16,349 nucleotides of DNA from contig JAZQDA010000112.1 of the NCBI GenBank assembly GCA_045546535.1, positions 1 through 16,349 of the forward strand. Reading direction: 5' to 3'. Below the pieces are notes generated by a model. The model ran no database searches. It was not told where the DNA came from and worked only from the letters and a program-made list of their open reading frames with translations. Source of the DNA: RGIG1828 sp045546535 (GTDB lineage Bacteria; Bacillota; Clostridia; UMGS1810). The position numbers and the translations under genes were made by a program. Shown in pieces: positions 7,774 through 15,604 of this stretch (the first letter of the stretch is position 1; every line of letters begins with the position of its first letter).

Positions 7774-7793
7774 AAATCGTCTTTTTTCGATTT
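7774..7793 (-). promoter_or_regulatory. Small leader hairpin before the ferredoxin gene
   Basis: In the predicted leader RNA, AAATCG (7788-7793) and CGATTT (7774-7779) can pair around an 8-base A-rich loop and are followed by further T's. It starts at about the predicted transcription start and ends before the ribosome binding site. Six mostly A-U pairs make it weak; it may protect the 5' end of the transcript or mean nothing. Confidence 0.3.
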
Positions 7794-7800
7794 CCTGATA

Positions 7801-7829
7801 ATTATATCAACAAAACGACAAAAAATCAA
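7801..7829 (-). promoter_or_regulatory. sigma-A promoter of the ferredoxin gene
   Basis: On the minus strand the -35 is TTGATT (7824-7829) and the -10 is TATAAT (7801-7806), with a 17-bp spacer and an extended -10 (TGATATAAT). Transcription should start near 7794, giving a leader of about 46 bases. It lies in the 89-bp gap after ricT. No terminator is visible after ricT, so the ferredoxin may also receive read-through from darA-holB-ricT. Confidence 0.8.
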
Positions 7830-7837
7830 GTATTTTG

Positions 7838-8707
7838 TCAATCTTTTTCAAGTTCTTTAAGTTCTGAAATGTCAACATCGTCATCTTTTTTGGCGGCTTT
7901 TTTAAGAATTTTCAATTCCTCTGCCTTGTAAACCTTAATCTGACGGTCTTCCTCATTGCCGAGAGCAACTGTTACATTACCCTTTAAAAGCGAAACCTGA
8001 GTAACAGTTCCCTCGCCGTCGGGAGTTTTAACAACAGAGCCGACACTTGGGGTTTTCTTTAACAGGTATTCATATGCTTCCTGCTCATTTTTAAGACAGC
8101 ACATAAGTCTTCCGCAGGTGCCTGAAATCTTGGTTGGGTTAAGAGAGAGGCTCTGCTCTTTTGCCATTTTTATCGAAACGGGGGCAAAGTCTGAAAGGAA
8201 AAGGTTACAGCAAAGTTGTCTTCCGCAGATCCCAAGTCCGCCAAGCATTTTACTTTCATCTCTTACGCCGATTTGGCGAAGTTCAATTCTTGTTTTAAAT
8301 ACTCCCGCAAGGTCGCGCACAAGTTCTCTGAAATCGACTCTGCCGTCGGCTGTGAAGTAAAAAAGTACTTTGTTGTGGTCGAAAGTATATTCTACATCTA
8401 TGAGTTTCATATCAAGATTATGCTTTTTTATTTTTTCCTGACAAAGAGCCATCGCCTCTTTTTCCATCTGGGCATTTTTTTCGATGGTCTTTTCGTCTTC
8501 CTCGGTTGCTTTTCTTATTATTTTTTTGAGAGGGGGTACAATTTCATCGTCAGTTACGCTTTTTTTTGCAATAACTACCGTGCCGTACTCAATTCCTCTC
8601 GATGTTTCAACTATAACGCGGTCTCCCGCTTTTAAAACAAGGTCTGAGGGGTCGAAGTAGTATATTTTACCTACCCTTTTAAACCTTATTCCTGCTACTT
8701 CTATCAT
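7838..8707 (-). CDS. ricT: PSP1-domain protein RicT (YaaT)
   Basis: RicT is the PSP1-domain subunit of the Ric complex (RicA-RicF-RicT), which in B. subtilis carries Fe-S clusters, influences RNase Y-dependent mRNA processing and promotes Spo0A-dependent development. The 289-residue protein begins with the family's typical RFKRVGKIYYFDP (8-20). The cysteine signatures are conserved: GICGRQLCC (C161, C166, C167) and GTCGRLMCC (C198, C203, C204), the likely cluster ligands. The acidic/basic C-terminus (about 265-289) is variable. The start at 8707 has GAGGAGG seven bases upstream and lies inside the holB 3' end, so the two genes overlap by 29 bp. The order holB-ricT is the same as holB-yaaT in B. 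subtilis. Confidence 0.95.
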   Translation of the reverse strand: MIEVAGIRFKRVGKIYYFDPSDLVLKAGDRVIVETSRGIEYGTVVIAKKSVTDDEIVPPLKKIIRKATEEDEKTIEKNAQMEKEAMALCQEKIKKHNLDMKLIDVEYTFDHNKVLFYFTADGRVDFRELVRDLAGVFKTRIELRQIGVRDESKMLGGLGICGRQLCCNLFLSDFAPVSIKMAKEQSLSLNPTKISGTCGRLMCCLKNEQEAYEYLLKKTPSVGSVVKTPDGEGTVTQVSLLKGNVTVALGNEEDRQIKVYKAEELKILKKAAKKDDDVDISELKELEKD

Positions 8708-9656
8708 TTATTTCCTCCTCAAGACGCATAAAAAGAGACTGGATTGTCATTGTGGGGTTTTCTCTGTGGGAACATCTTTTAAAATAATCAAGTATTATTT
8801 TTTCTGCTCCCGCACACGCCCTTAAAGAAAGAGCGTTTGATAAAATTTCAATCTCTTTTAACTTGTCTTTACTGATTATAAGTTCTTTTGCTCCTTTTTT
8901 GAAAAGCATTGTATCACGCATAATAAGAGAAAGTGTTTCTATTCTCTCTCTTAGTCTTTCGGTGTCTTTTTCAAACACTTTTGCTATGTCAAAAACGCTA
9001 TAATCCTTATCACTCACAAAAGAGGTAAAGGATTTTATCGTTTCTTCTCTCGTCTCGTAAAAGTCCTTGTCTTCCAAAAGACTTTTAAGTTTCCCGGGAT
9101 TTGAGTCTGAAAGTTCATAATAAAAAGATTTTTCATCAGGCAAAGGGAATTTTCCCATAAGTTCTTCCCTTTTCCACGGGTGCATATTTATCACAAACGA
9201 ACGCGAACGCATTGTGGATAAAAGACTTGCCTCTGACGGTGTGAGAAAAACAAAAACCGCATATGACGGGGGTTCTTCCACTATCTTTAAAAGTGCGTTC
9301 TGACACGCCTTTGTAAGACGGTGGGCGTCTTCAAAGATTATGAGTTTATAAAGAGAACTGCTTTTTTCATACACTTTTTTTATTATTTCTCTTATCTTAT
9401 CTACGCTGTAATCCTTTTTTTCTTCGGGACGAATGCGTAGTATATCTGGGTTTGCCCCTTTAAGCGTACTTTTGCACCTGTCGCATTTTGCGCAACCCTC
9501 GTTTTTTTCGCAAGAAAACACAAGGCTCAAAGCGTCAGCCAAAGTTTTTTTGCCCACGCCCTCAGGCCCTGTTATTATATATGAGTGGCAGACGGATTTT
9601 TCCCTGACTGCCTTTTTAAAATGCGAAACGATTGTTTCCTGCTCTTTTGAAAGCAT
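8679..9656 (-). CDS. holB: DNA polymerase III subunit delta'
   Basis: Delta' is a fixed subunit of the clamp loader that places the beta sliding clamp on primed DNA. The 325-residue protein is an AAA+ module: Walker A GPEGVGKKT (30-38), four zinc-binding cysteines (C49, C55, C58, C61), a Walker B-like LIIFEDAHRL (105-114), the ALLKIVEEPP signature (121-130), and sensor 1/arginine-finger region STMRSRS (147-153). The usual SRC motif reads SRS here. A three-helix collar domain should form the C-terminal part. The start at 9656 has AAAGGTG eight bases upstream and lies 5 bases after the darA stop, so darA-holB-ricT form one unit. yaaR, between darA and holB in Bacillus, is absent. Confidence 0.95.
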   Translation of the reverse strand: MLSKEQETIVSHFKKAVREKSVCHSYIITGPEGVGKKTLADALSLVFSCEKNEGCAKCDRCKSTLKGANPDILRIRPEEKKDYSVDKIREIIKKVYEKSSSLYKLIIFEDAHRLTKACQNALLKIVEEPPSYAVFVFLTPSEASLLSTMRSRSFVINMHPWKREELMGKFPLPDEKSFYYELSDSNPGKLKSLLEDKDFYETREETIKSFTSFVSDKDYSVFDIAKVFEKDTERLRERIETLSLIMRDTMLFKKGAKELIISKDKLKEIEILSNALSLRACAGAEKIILDYFKRCSHRENPTMTIQSLFMRLEEEINDRSSRNKV

Positions 9657-9661
9657 TAAAA

Positions 9662-9988
9662 TTACACCTTTTCAAATCTGTCTACATCGAGGACAAAAAT
9701 TGTTGCTCCGCCGATTTGCACCTCTATCGGATAAGGAGTGAAAGAGGGTGATGCAGTTGCGGGCATGGGAGATGCAGTGATTTGAGTTCTTCTATGGCTT
9801 TTGTCTTTTATTATATCGACAACTGTCTGAACCTGGTCATCTTCAACACCAGAGAGAAGTGTCATATTTCCTGCTTTTAAAAATCCGCCTGTGGTAGCAA
9901 GTTTTGTAACAGAAAAACCCTCTTTTGAAAGTGCGTTCAAAACCTTGTTACCGTCTTCGTCGTTTACTATTGCAAGAATTAATTTCAT
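9662..9988 (-). CDS. darA: Cyclic-di-AMP receptor DarA (PII-like, YaaQ)
   Basis: DarA/PstA is a small PII-like trimeric protein that binds the second messenger c-di-AMP; its downstream target is not established. The 108-residue protein matches the family length (109 in B. subtilis). The ligand loop region TKLATTGGFLKAGNMT has T28, F36, N41 and G47 in the positions reported for c-di-AMP contacts in S. aureus PstA. The large loop includes SHRRTQ and a Pro/Ser/Ala-rich stretch (about 73-86), followed by the VQIGGATIFVLDV strand near the C-terminus. The start at 9988 has AAAGGAG nine bases upstream; a longer in-frame start at 10030 would lie upstream of the predicted transcription start. First gene of the unit with holB and ricT. 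Confidence 0.95.
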   Translation of the reverse strand: MKLILAIVNDEDGNKVLNALSKEGFSVTKLATTGGFLKAGNMTLLSGVEDDQVQTVVDIIKDKSHRRTQITASPMPATASPSFTPYPIEVQIGGATIFVLDVDRFEKV

Positions 9989-10009
9989 AATATCACTCTC
10001 CTTTATAAC

Positions 10010-10038
10010 ATTATATAATGAAACGGGCACAAAAGCAA
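10010..10038 (-). promoter_or_regulatory. Probable promoter of darA-holB-ricT
   Basis: On the minus strand a perfect TATAAT (10010-10015) lies 17 bp from a weak -35, TTGCTT (10033-10038). Transcription would begin near 10003, so the mRNA would start with the AAAGGAG ribosome binding site itself, leaving a leader of only about 15 bases. The weak -35 suggests an activator or low constitutive expression. Confidence 0.6.
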
Positions 10039-10045
10039 GAAAAAT

Positions 10046-10074
10046 TTGCGTCTTTGCCTTTTTCGTGATACAAT
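10046..10074 (+). promoter_or_regulatory. Probable promoter of apbE
   Basis: The -10 is TACAAT (10069-10074) with an extended TGA before it, and a weak -35, TTGCGT (10046-10051), lies 17 bp upstream. The predicted start near 10081 leaves a leader of about 19 bases that contains AAAGGGG. Only 7 bp separate its -35 from that of the divergent darA promoter. Confidence 0.6.
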
Positions 10075-10099
10075 ATTTTTAAAGAAAGGGGCAATTATT

Positions 10100-11059
10100 A
10101 TGCCGAAGAAATTAACATCGTTTTTTATTGTATTGATTTTAATTTTTTCTTTTTGTGCGTGTAGCGAGAAAAAAGTTACCAAGCACACAGTAAGTCTTGA
10201 CACAATTGTAACCATAACCTGCTACGGAAAAAATGCAGATAGGGCATCAGACGAGGCTATAAAAGAAATTGAGAGAATTCACTCGGTTTTTTCTTCGTTT
10301 GATGAAAACAGCGAAATTTATAAAATCAATGAAAACGCATTCAAAGAGCCTGTTAAAATGAGTGATGAGGTTTTGTTTGTTATAGAAAAATGCCTTGAAA
10401 TGTCAAAGGTAACAGACGGTGCGTTTGATATAACGGTAAAACCGCTTACAGAAATATGGAATGTAAAAGCAGAAAGTCCAAAAGTTCCCGAAGAGAGCAA
10501 AATAAAAGATGCTCTCTCCAAAATCGGCTGGGAAAATATAGAAATAGCAGACGGGTATATATCTTTTAAAAAAGAGGGTATGAAAATCGACCTCGGCGGT
10601 GCAGTGAAGGGTTATGCGTGTGACAGGGCAAAAGAAATAATCACATCTTACGGCATCAAAAATGCTCTTTTAGACCTTGGCGGAAACCTTTATGCTCTTG
10701 GAAAGTCTGAAAGCGGTAAGAGTTGGAAAGTCGGCATTCAGGACCCGTCACAGATGAGGGGCGAAAGTTTTAAAACTCTAAATCTCTCTGATGTTTCGTG
10801 CGTAACGTCTGGCTCGTACGAACGCTATTTTGAAGAAAACGGCAAAATATATCATCATATTTTAGACACAAAAACGGGCTATCCTGTAGACAAAGGACTT
10901 ATAAGCGTGACTGTTGTTTCGCCATCGTCTTTTGAGGCGGATATGCTCTCTACCGCAATTTTTGCACTCGGCGAAGACAGAATAAATGAACTGAAAGAAA
11001 AGTATAAATTTCAAGAGTGCATTGTAGTTGACAAACAAAACAATTTCAGAGTTTATTAA
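10100..11059 (+). CDS. apbE: FAD:protein FMN transferase (ApbE), lipoprotein
   Basis: ApbE attaches FMN from FAD covalently to Ser/Thr of target flavoproteins, such as Rnf/Nqr subunits and some extracytoplasmic reductases. The 319-residue precursor has a lipoprotein signal: basic MPKK, a hydrophobic core (5-18) and lipid-accepting Cys21 in FCAC, a slightly unusual lipobox. The catalytic domain shows DGAFD (106-110), DLGGAVKGYACD (164-175), LLDLGGNLYALG (190-201), HHILDTKTGYP (252-262) and the Mg-binding EADMLSTA (279-286). The start at 10100 has AAAGGGG eight bases upstream; an in-frame ATG at 10046 coincides with the promoter and is rejected. It is the only plus-strand gene here, with its own promoter and terminator. 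No likely substrate is encoded in the window. Confidence 0.95.
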   Translation: MPKKLTSFFIVLILIFSFCACSEKKVTKHTVSLDTIVTITCYGKNADRASDEAIKEIERIHSVFSSFDENSEIYKINENAFKEPVKMSDEVLFVIEKCLEMSKVTDGAFDITVKPLTEIWNVKAESPKVPEESKIKDALSKIGWENIEIADGYISFKKEGMKIDLGGAVKGYACDRAKEIITSYGIKNALLDLGGNLYALGKSESGKSWKVGIQDPSQMRGESFKTLNLSDVSCVTSGSYERYFEENGKIYHHILDTKTGYPVDKGLISVTVVSPSSFEADMLSTAIFALGEDRINELKEKYKFQECIVVDKQNNFRVY

Positions 11060-11077
11060 AATTTACACAAAAAATTA

Positions 11078-11104
11078 CCCCCGAAGCCTTTACGGTTTCG
11101 GGGG
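11078..11104. terminator. Bidirectional terminator between apbE and gyrA
   Basis: An 11-bp stem, CCCCCGAAGCC (11078-11088) with GGTTTCGGGGG (11094-11104), has one G-T wobble and a 5-base loop. On the plus strand it is followed by ATTTTCTTTTT, suiting termination of apbE. On the minus strand it is followed by a run of six T's, suiting termination of gyrA. It lies 18 bases after the apbE stop and 25 bases after the gyrA stop, exactly where two converging genes need one shared terminator. Confidence 0.92.
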
Positions 11105-11129
11105 ATTTTCTTTTTAACAATGTATTAAA

Positions 11130-13646
11130 TTATTCCTCTTCTTTCGTCTCAAGGTTTTCAGATGCAGGAGTTTCTTCATTTTCATCTTCTACTTTTTCTG
11201 CAGATGCTATTGCAACAACTTTTACATCGTCTGCAATCTTCATAACTCTTACACCCTGAGTTACTCTGCCGAACTCGCTTATTTCATCGGTGCTCATTCT
11301 TATGATTACGCCGTCTGAGGTAATGCTCATAAGTTCGTCGCCGTCTGATACAATAAGCATACCGGCTAAACTGCCTGTTTTATCGGTGATGTTATAGCCT
11401 GTAACACCTTTACCGGCTCTGTTCTGGCATTTAAATTCTTTGATGTCGGTCTTTTTGCCGTAGCCGTGTTCAGATACGCAAAGCACCTTGCAGTCATCAT
11501 CGCAAACAGATCCGCCAATTACTATATCGTCGCCTTTAAGACGAATACCGGTAACACCTGTTGCGGCTCTTCCCATAGGTCTGACATCAGACTGGTTAAA
11601 CTTGATGCACATACCGTTTTTGGTGGCAAGGATAATATTATGGTTTTCCTCGGTGAGTGCAACTTTGATAAGTTCGTCGCCTTCTCTTAAGCCTATCGCA
11701 ATAATACCGCCTTTTCTGTTGGTGTCATATTCTGTGAGTGCTGTCTTCTTAACAAAACCGAGTTTTGTAATCATTGTAAGATATTTATTTTCTTCAAATT
11801 CAGAAATCGGAATTGTTGCAGTTATTTTTTCGCCCTCTTCCAAAGGAAGAATATTAACAACTGCAGTTCCTTTTGCTTGTCTTCCTGCCTCGGGAATACG
11901 ATAACCTTTTAATTTACATACTCTGCCCTTTGATGTGAAGAATAAAATGTAGTCGTGAGATGAACAGGTGAAAATGTTTTCAACAAAGTCTTCTTCTCTT
12001 GTAGAAAGACCCGATACCCCTCTTCCGCCTCTGTGCTGAACACGGTAGGTATCTGAGGGAATTCTTTTGATGTAGCCAAAGTGAGTCATTGTGATAACGC
12101 ACTGTTCTTCTTCGATTAAATCTTCATCTTCGATAAAGTCAACTGCATCTTCAAGTTTTGTCATTCTCTCGTCGCCGTAGCGATCGCGGATTTCAATAAG
12201 TTCATCTTTAATTTTTTCCATTAAAAGATTTCTGTCAGACAAAAGTGCTCTGTATTCTTCGCATCTTTCAAAGAGTTCATTATATTCAGTTTCGATTTTT
12301 TCAGAATTCAGTTTCTGAAGTTGGCCAAGACGCATATCAAGAACGCTTTGAGCCTGAATTTCACTCATAGAAAAACGCTCCATAAGTCTTTCTTTTGCAT
12401 CGTCGTAGGAATTGCGGATAATTGTGATTATCTCATCAATATTTGCGATTGCAATTTTAAGACCGTCCAAGATGTGCATTCTTGCTTCGGCTTTTGAAAG
12501 GTCAAACTGTGTTCTTCTTGTAACAATTTCTTCCTGAAATTTTATAAACTGGTCAAGGATTTCTTTAAGACCCATTGTTTTGGGTTTGCCGTCTTTGATT
12601 GCAAGCATATTAATTGAGAAACTGTCTTGCAGACGGGTATATTTAAAGAGTTGGTTTAAGATTACCTGAGGATTTGCATCTCTTTTAAGGAAAATTTCAA
12701 GGCGTATTCCTACACGGTCCGATGAATGGTCATCGATATCAGAGAGACCCTCGATTTTTTTGTCTTTTACCATTTCGGCAATAGACTCAACGAGCATTTT
12801 TTTGTTGACCTGATATGGAAGTTCGGTAACTATAATCGAACTTGTGCCGTCTTTATGCTCTTCAATTTCGGTTTTTGCCCTGATTATAATTTTGCCTTTA
12901 CCTGTCTGGTACGCACTTCTTATTCCAGATTTTCCCATAATTGAACCTTTTGTGGGAAAATCTGTACCTTTTATGTATTCCATAAGTTCTTCAACTGTGA
13001 TTTCAGGGTCGTCAATCTGTGCAATTACGCCGTCTAAGACTTCAGAGAGGTTATGCGGGGGAATATTTGTTGCCATACCAACCGCGATACCTGAACTTCC
13101 GTTTATGAGAAGTGTCGGAATTCTTGTGGGAAGCACTAAAGGTTCTTTTCTTTTTTCGTCAAAGTTTGGTGCAAAGTCAACTGTATTTTTTTCTATGTTT
13201 TCTAAAAGCAGGTTTGAGAGTTTACTCATTCTCGCTTCAGTATAACGGTACGCAGCCGGTGGGTCGCCGTCTACTGAACCAAAGTTTCCGTGACCGTCAA
13301 TGAGGGGATATCTCATTGAAAAGTCCTGAGCAAGTCTTACCATAGCATCATAAACAGATGCGTCGCCATGGGGGTGGGAACGACCTATAACATTACCTAC
13401 GGTTGTAGCCGATTTAAAGAAGGGTTTGTCCACTGTAAGATGTTCTTCATACATAGAATAGAGTATTCTTCTGTGAACAGGTTTAAGACCGTCTCTGACA
13501 TCAGGAAGAGCACGGGAAACGATAACACTCATCGCATAGTCGATAAATGCTTCTCTCATTCTTTGTTCTATGTCTACATTTACAATTTTTTGGGTGTCAA
13601 AATATTCTTCAAAATGAGAATCTTCATATTTTTTATTTTTTGCCAT
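11130..13646 (-). CDS. gyrA: DNA gyrase subunit A
   Basis: GyrA cleaves and rejoins DNA and wraps it for negative supercoiling. Full length at 838 residues. The breakage-reunion domain has YAMSVIVSRALPDVRDGLKPVHRR (37-60; shown only in part by motif), the quinolone pocket HPHGDASVYD (91-100), and the catalytic Tyr135 in RYTEARM. The C-terminal wrapping domain starts near 515 with GyrA box QHRGGRG (537-543) and shows the repeated blade motifs of a six-bladed beta-pinwheel, ending in an acidic tail rich in Glu (about 815-838). The residue matching E. coli Ser83 is Ala96. The start at 13646 has GAGGAG about 11-12 bases upstream. It follows gyrB by 20 bp and ends at a bidirectional terminator. 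Confidence 0.98.
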   Translation of the reverse strand: MAKNKKYEDSHFEEYFDTQKIVNVDIEQRMREAFIDYAMSVIVSRALPDVRDGLKPVHRRILYSMYEEHLTVDKPFFKSATTVGNVIGRSHPHGDASVYDAMVRLAQDFSMRYPLIDGHGNFGSVDGDPPAAYRYTEARMSKLSNLLLENIEKNTVDFAPNFDEKRKEPLVLPTRIPTLLINGSSGIAVGMATNIPPHNLSEVLDGVIAQIDDPEITVEELMEYIKGTDFPTKGSIMGKSGIRSAYQTGKGKIIIRAKTEIEEHKDGTSSIIVTELPYQVNKKMLVESIAEMVKDKKIEGLSDIDDHSSDRVGIRLEIFLKRDANPQVILNQLFKYTRLQDSFSINMLAIKDGKPKTMGLKEILDQFIKFQEEIVTRRTQFDLSKAEARMHILDGLKIAIANIDEIITIIRNSYDDAKERLMERFSMSEIQAQSVLDMRLGQLQKLNSEKIETEYNELFERCEEYRALLSDRNLLMEKIKDELIEIRDRYGDERMTKLEDAVDFIEDEDLIEEEQCVITMTHFGYIKRIPSDTYRVQHRGGRGVSGLSTREEDFVENIFTCSSHDYILFFTSKGRVCKLKGYRIPEAGRQAKGTAVVNILPLEEGEKITATIPISEFEENKYLTMITKLGFVKKTALTEYDTNRKGGIIAIGLREGDELIKVALTEENHNIILATKNGMCIKFNQSDVRPMGRAATGVTGIRLKGDDIVIGGSVCDDDCKVLCVSEHGYGKKTDIKEFKCQNRAGKGVTGYNITDKTGSLAGMLIVSDGDELMSITSDGVIIRMSTDEISEFGRVTQGVRVMKIADDVKVVAIASAEKVEDENEETPASENLETKEEE

Positions 13647-13666
13647 ATGCTCGTTTCACTCCTCTC

Positions 13667-15604
13667 TCAGACGTCTAAGTTAGTAACATATTGAGCATTT
13701 TCTTCAATAAAAAGTCTTCTGGGTTCTACTTCGTCGCCCATAAGTACCGAGAAAATGTTATCTGCTTTTTCGGCGTCTTCAAGTGTTACTTTTAAAAGAA
13801 TTCTGTTTTTGGGGTCCATTGTAGTTTCCCAAAGTTCTTCGGGATTCATTTCACCAAGACCTTTATAGCGGCTTATGTCAACTTTGGCATTTGGATCGCC
13901 GTCTTTTAACTTTTCGCTTATCTGATCTCTTTCTTCGTCAGAAAATGCTACTTCGCTCTTTTTACCTCTTGAGAGTTTATAAAGAGGCGGTTTTGCAAGA
14001 TAAATATGTCCTGATTCTACCAACGGACGCATAAATCTGAAGAAAAATGTGAGAAGAAGTGTCTGGATATGTGCACCGTCAACGTCGGCATCGGCCATAA
14101 TTATAATTTTATCGTATCTTAATTTTTCAATATTGAATTCATCTGCAATTCCTGTGCCGAGAGCCTGAATAACGGGGGTTAATTTATCGTTTCCGTAAAC
14201 CTTGTCGGCTCTTGCTTTTTCAACGTTGAGCATTTTTCCCCAAAGAGGAAGTATTGCCTGATATTTTGAATCCCTTCCGTTTTTGGCACTGCCTCCCGCA
14301 CTGTCACCCTCGACTATGTAAATTTCAGTCTTTGTGGGGTCTTTTACTATGCAATCGGTAAGTTTACCGGGAAGAGTAGATGAACCGAGAGGTGTTTTTC
14401 TTGTTGCCTCTCTTGCTTTTCTTGCGGCAACTCTTGCTCTTGATGCGAGAAGTGCTTTTTCAATAATTGCTTTTCCCACTTTCGGATTTTCTTCTAAATA
14501 ATCCGAGAGTTTTTCTCTTACCATATTTTCAACGAGTGTTCTTATTTCAGAATTTCCAAGTTTTGTTTTAGTCTGACCCTCAAACTGAGGTTCTTCAAGT
14601 TTTACTGAAATTACCGCAATAAGACCTTCTCTTGCGTCTTCTCCCGTGAGTTCCTCGTCATCTTTCATAAGTTTGAATTTTTTAGCATAATCAACTAAAA
14701 CTTTTGTAAGTGCCGATTTAAAGCCTGTTTCGTGAGTTCCGCCCTCTGTGGTTGAGATGTTATTTGCAAAAGATTCTATTGTTTCGTCATATCCTGTGCA
14801 CCACGAAATTGCAACCTCTGCCTGAGAGCCGTTTTTCTCTCCGTTTACATAGATTACATCTTCGTGGATTGTTTCAAGTGATGCTTTGCGTGATTTTTTA
14901 TCTTCAAAAATATATGAAACAAAGTTTTTTATACCGCCGTCATAATGAAGAAATTCGTGTTTTTCTTTCTCTTCTCTTTTATCTGTAAAATTAATTTTAA
15001 TACCTGCATTTAAAAATGCCTGTTCGCGAAGTCTTTTCAGTAGTGTTTCGTATTCATAATATGTTTCTTCAAAGATTTTGCCGTCAGCCCAGAATGTTAC
15101 CTCTGTTCCTGTCTGATTGGTTTCGCCTATTATTTCAACCTCGCCCTGAGGTACGCCTTTAATAAAGAGTCTTTTATGAATATTTTTGCCGTCCCACACC
15201 TTAACTTCAAGTTTGGTTGAAAGTGCGTTAACAACAGATGCACCAACGCCGTGAAGACCGCCCGATACCTTATATCCTCCTCCGCCGAATTTTCCTCCTG
15301 CGTGAAGAACTGTAAAAATAACATCAAGAGTAGATATACCCATTTTGGGGTGTATTCCTGTGGGCATACCTCTGCCGTTATCTTTAACGGAAACTGAGCC
15401 GTCTTTGTTTAAAGTAACATCTATCCGGTCGCAGTATCCCGCCAGCGCCTCGTCTATGGAGTTATCCACAATTTCATAAACAAGGTGGTGAAGACCTCTT
15501 ATAGATGTTGTACCTATGTACATACCAGGTCTTTTTCTTACTGCCTCTAAGCCTTCGAGTACCTGAATTTGACTTTCATCATAATTATTAATTTTATCGC
15601 TCAT
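13667..15604 (-). CDS. gyrB: DNA gyrase subunit B
   Basis: GyrB supplies the ATPase that drives supercoiling by GyrA. With the start chosen it has 645 residues. The GHKL ATPase shows the catalytic Glu44 and Mg-binding Asn48 in YEIVDNSIDEA, DNGRGMP (about 75-81), and GLHGVGASVVNAL (about 115-127). The transducer follows, then the TOPRIM domain with EGDSAGGSA and DADVDGAHI, and the C-terminal RYKGLGEMN segment. An ATG at 15613 gives three more residues but abuts AAAGG with no spacing, whereas the ATG at 15604 sits about 8 bases after AAAGGA; I therefore take 15604. It lies 36 bp after remB and 20 bp before gyrA. Confidence 0.97.
   Translation of the reverse strand: MSDKINNYDESQIQVLEGLEAVRKRPGMYIGTTSIRGLHHLVYEIVDNSIDEALAGYCDRIDVTLNKDGSVSVKDNGRGMPTGIHPKMGISTLDVIFTVLHAGGKFGGGGYKVSGGLHGVGASVVNALSTKLEVKVWDGKNIHKRLFIKGVPQGEVEIIGETNQTGTEVTFWADGKIFEETYYEYETLLKRLREQAFLNAGIKINFTDKREEKEKHEFLHYDGGIKNFVSYIFEDKKSRKASLETIHEDVIYVNGEKNGSQAEVAISWCTGYDETIESFANNISTTEGGTHETGFKSALTKVLVDYAKKFKLMKDDEELTGEDAREGLIAVISVKLEEPQFEGQTKTKLGNSEIRTLVENMVREKLSDYLEENPKVGKAIIEKALLASRARVAARKAREATRKTPLGSSTLPGKLTDCIVKDPTKTEIYIVEGDSAGGSAKNGRDSKYQAILPLWGKMLNVEKARADKVYGNDKLTPVIQALGTGIADEFNIEKLRYDKIIIMADADVDGAHIQTLLLTFFFRFMRPLVESGHIYLAKPPLYKLSRGKKSEVAFSDEERDQISEKLKDGDPNAKVDISRYKGLGEMNPEELWETTMDPKNRILLKVTLEDAEKADNIFSVLMGDEVEPRRLFIEENAQYVTNLDV

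Noticed and set aside
7836..7841. Perfect TTGACA on the minus strand upstream of the ferredoxin
   Set aside because: It is 29 bp from the TATAAT, too far; TTGATT at 17 bp is the better -35.
8118..8635. Plus-strand open frames opposite ricT
   Set aside because: Antisense shadows of a strongly conserved gene, without a start signal.
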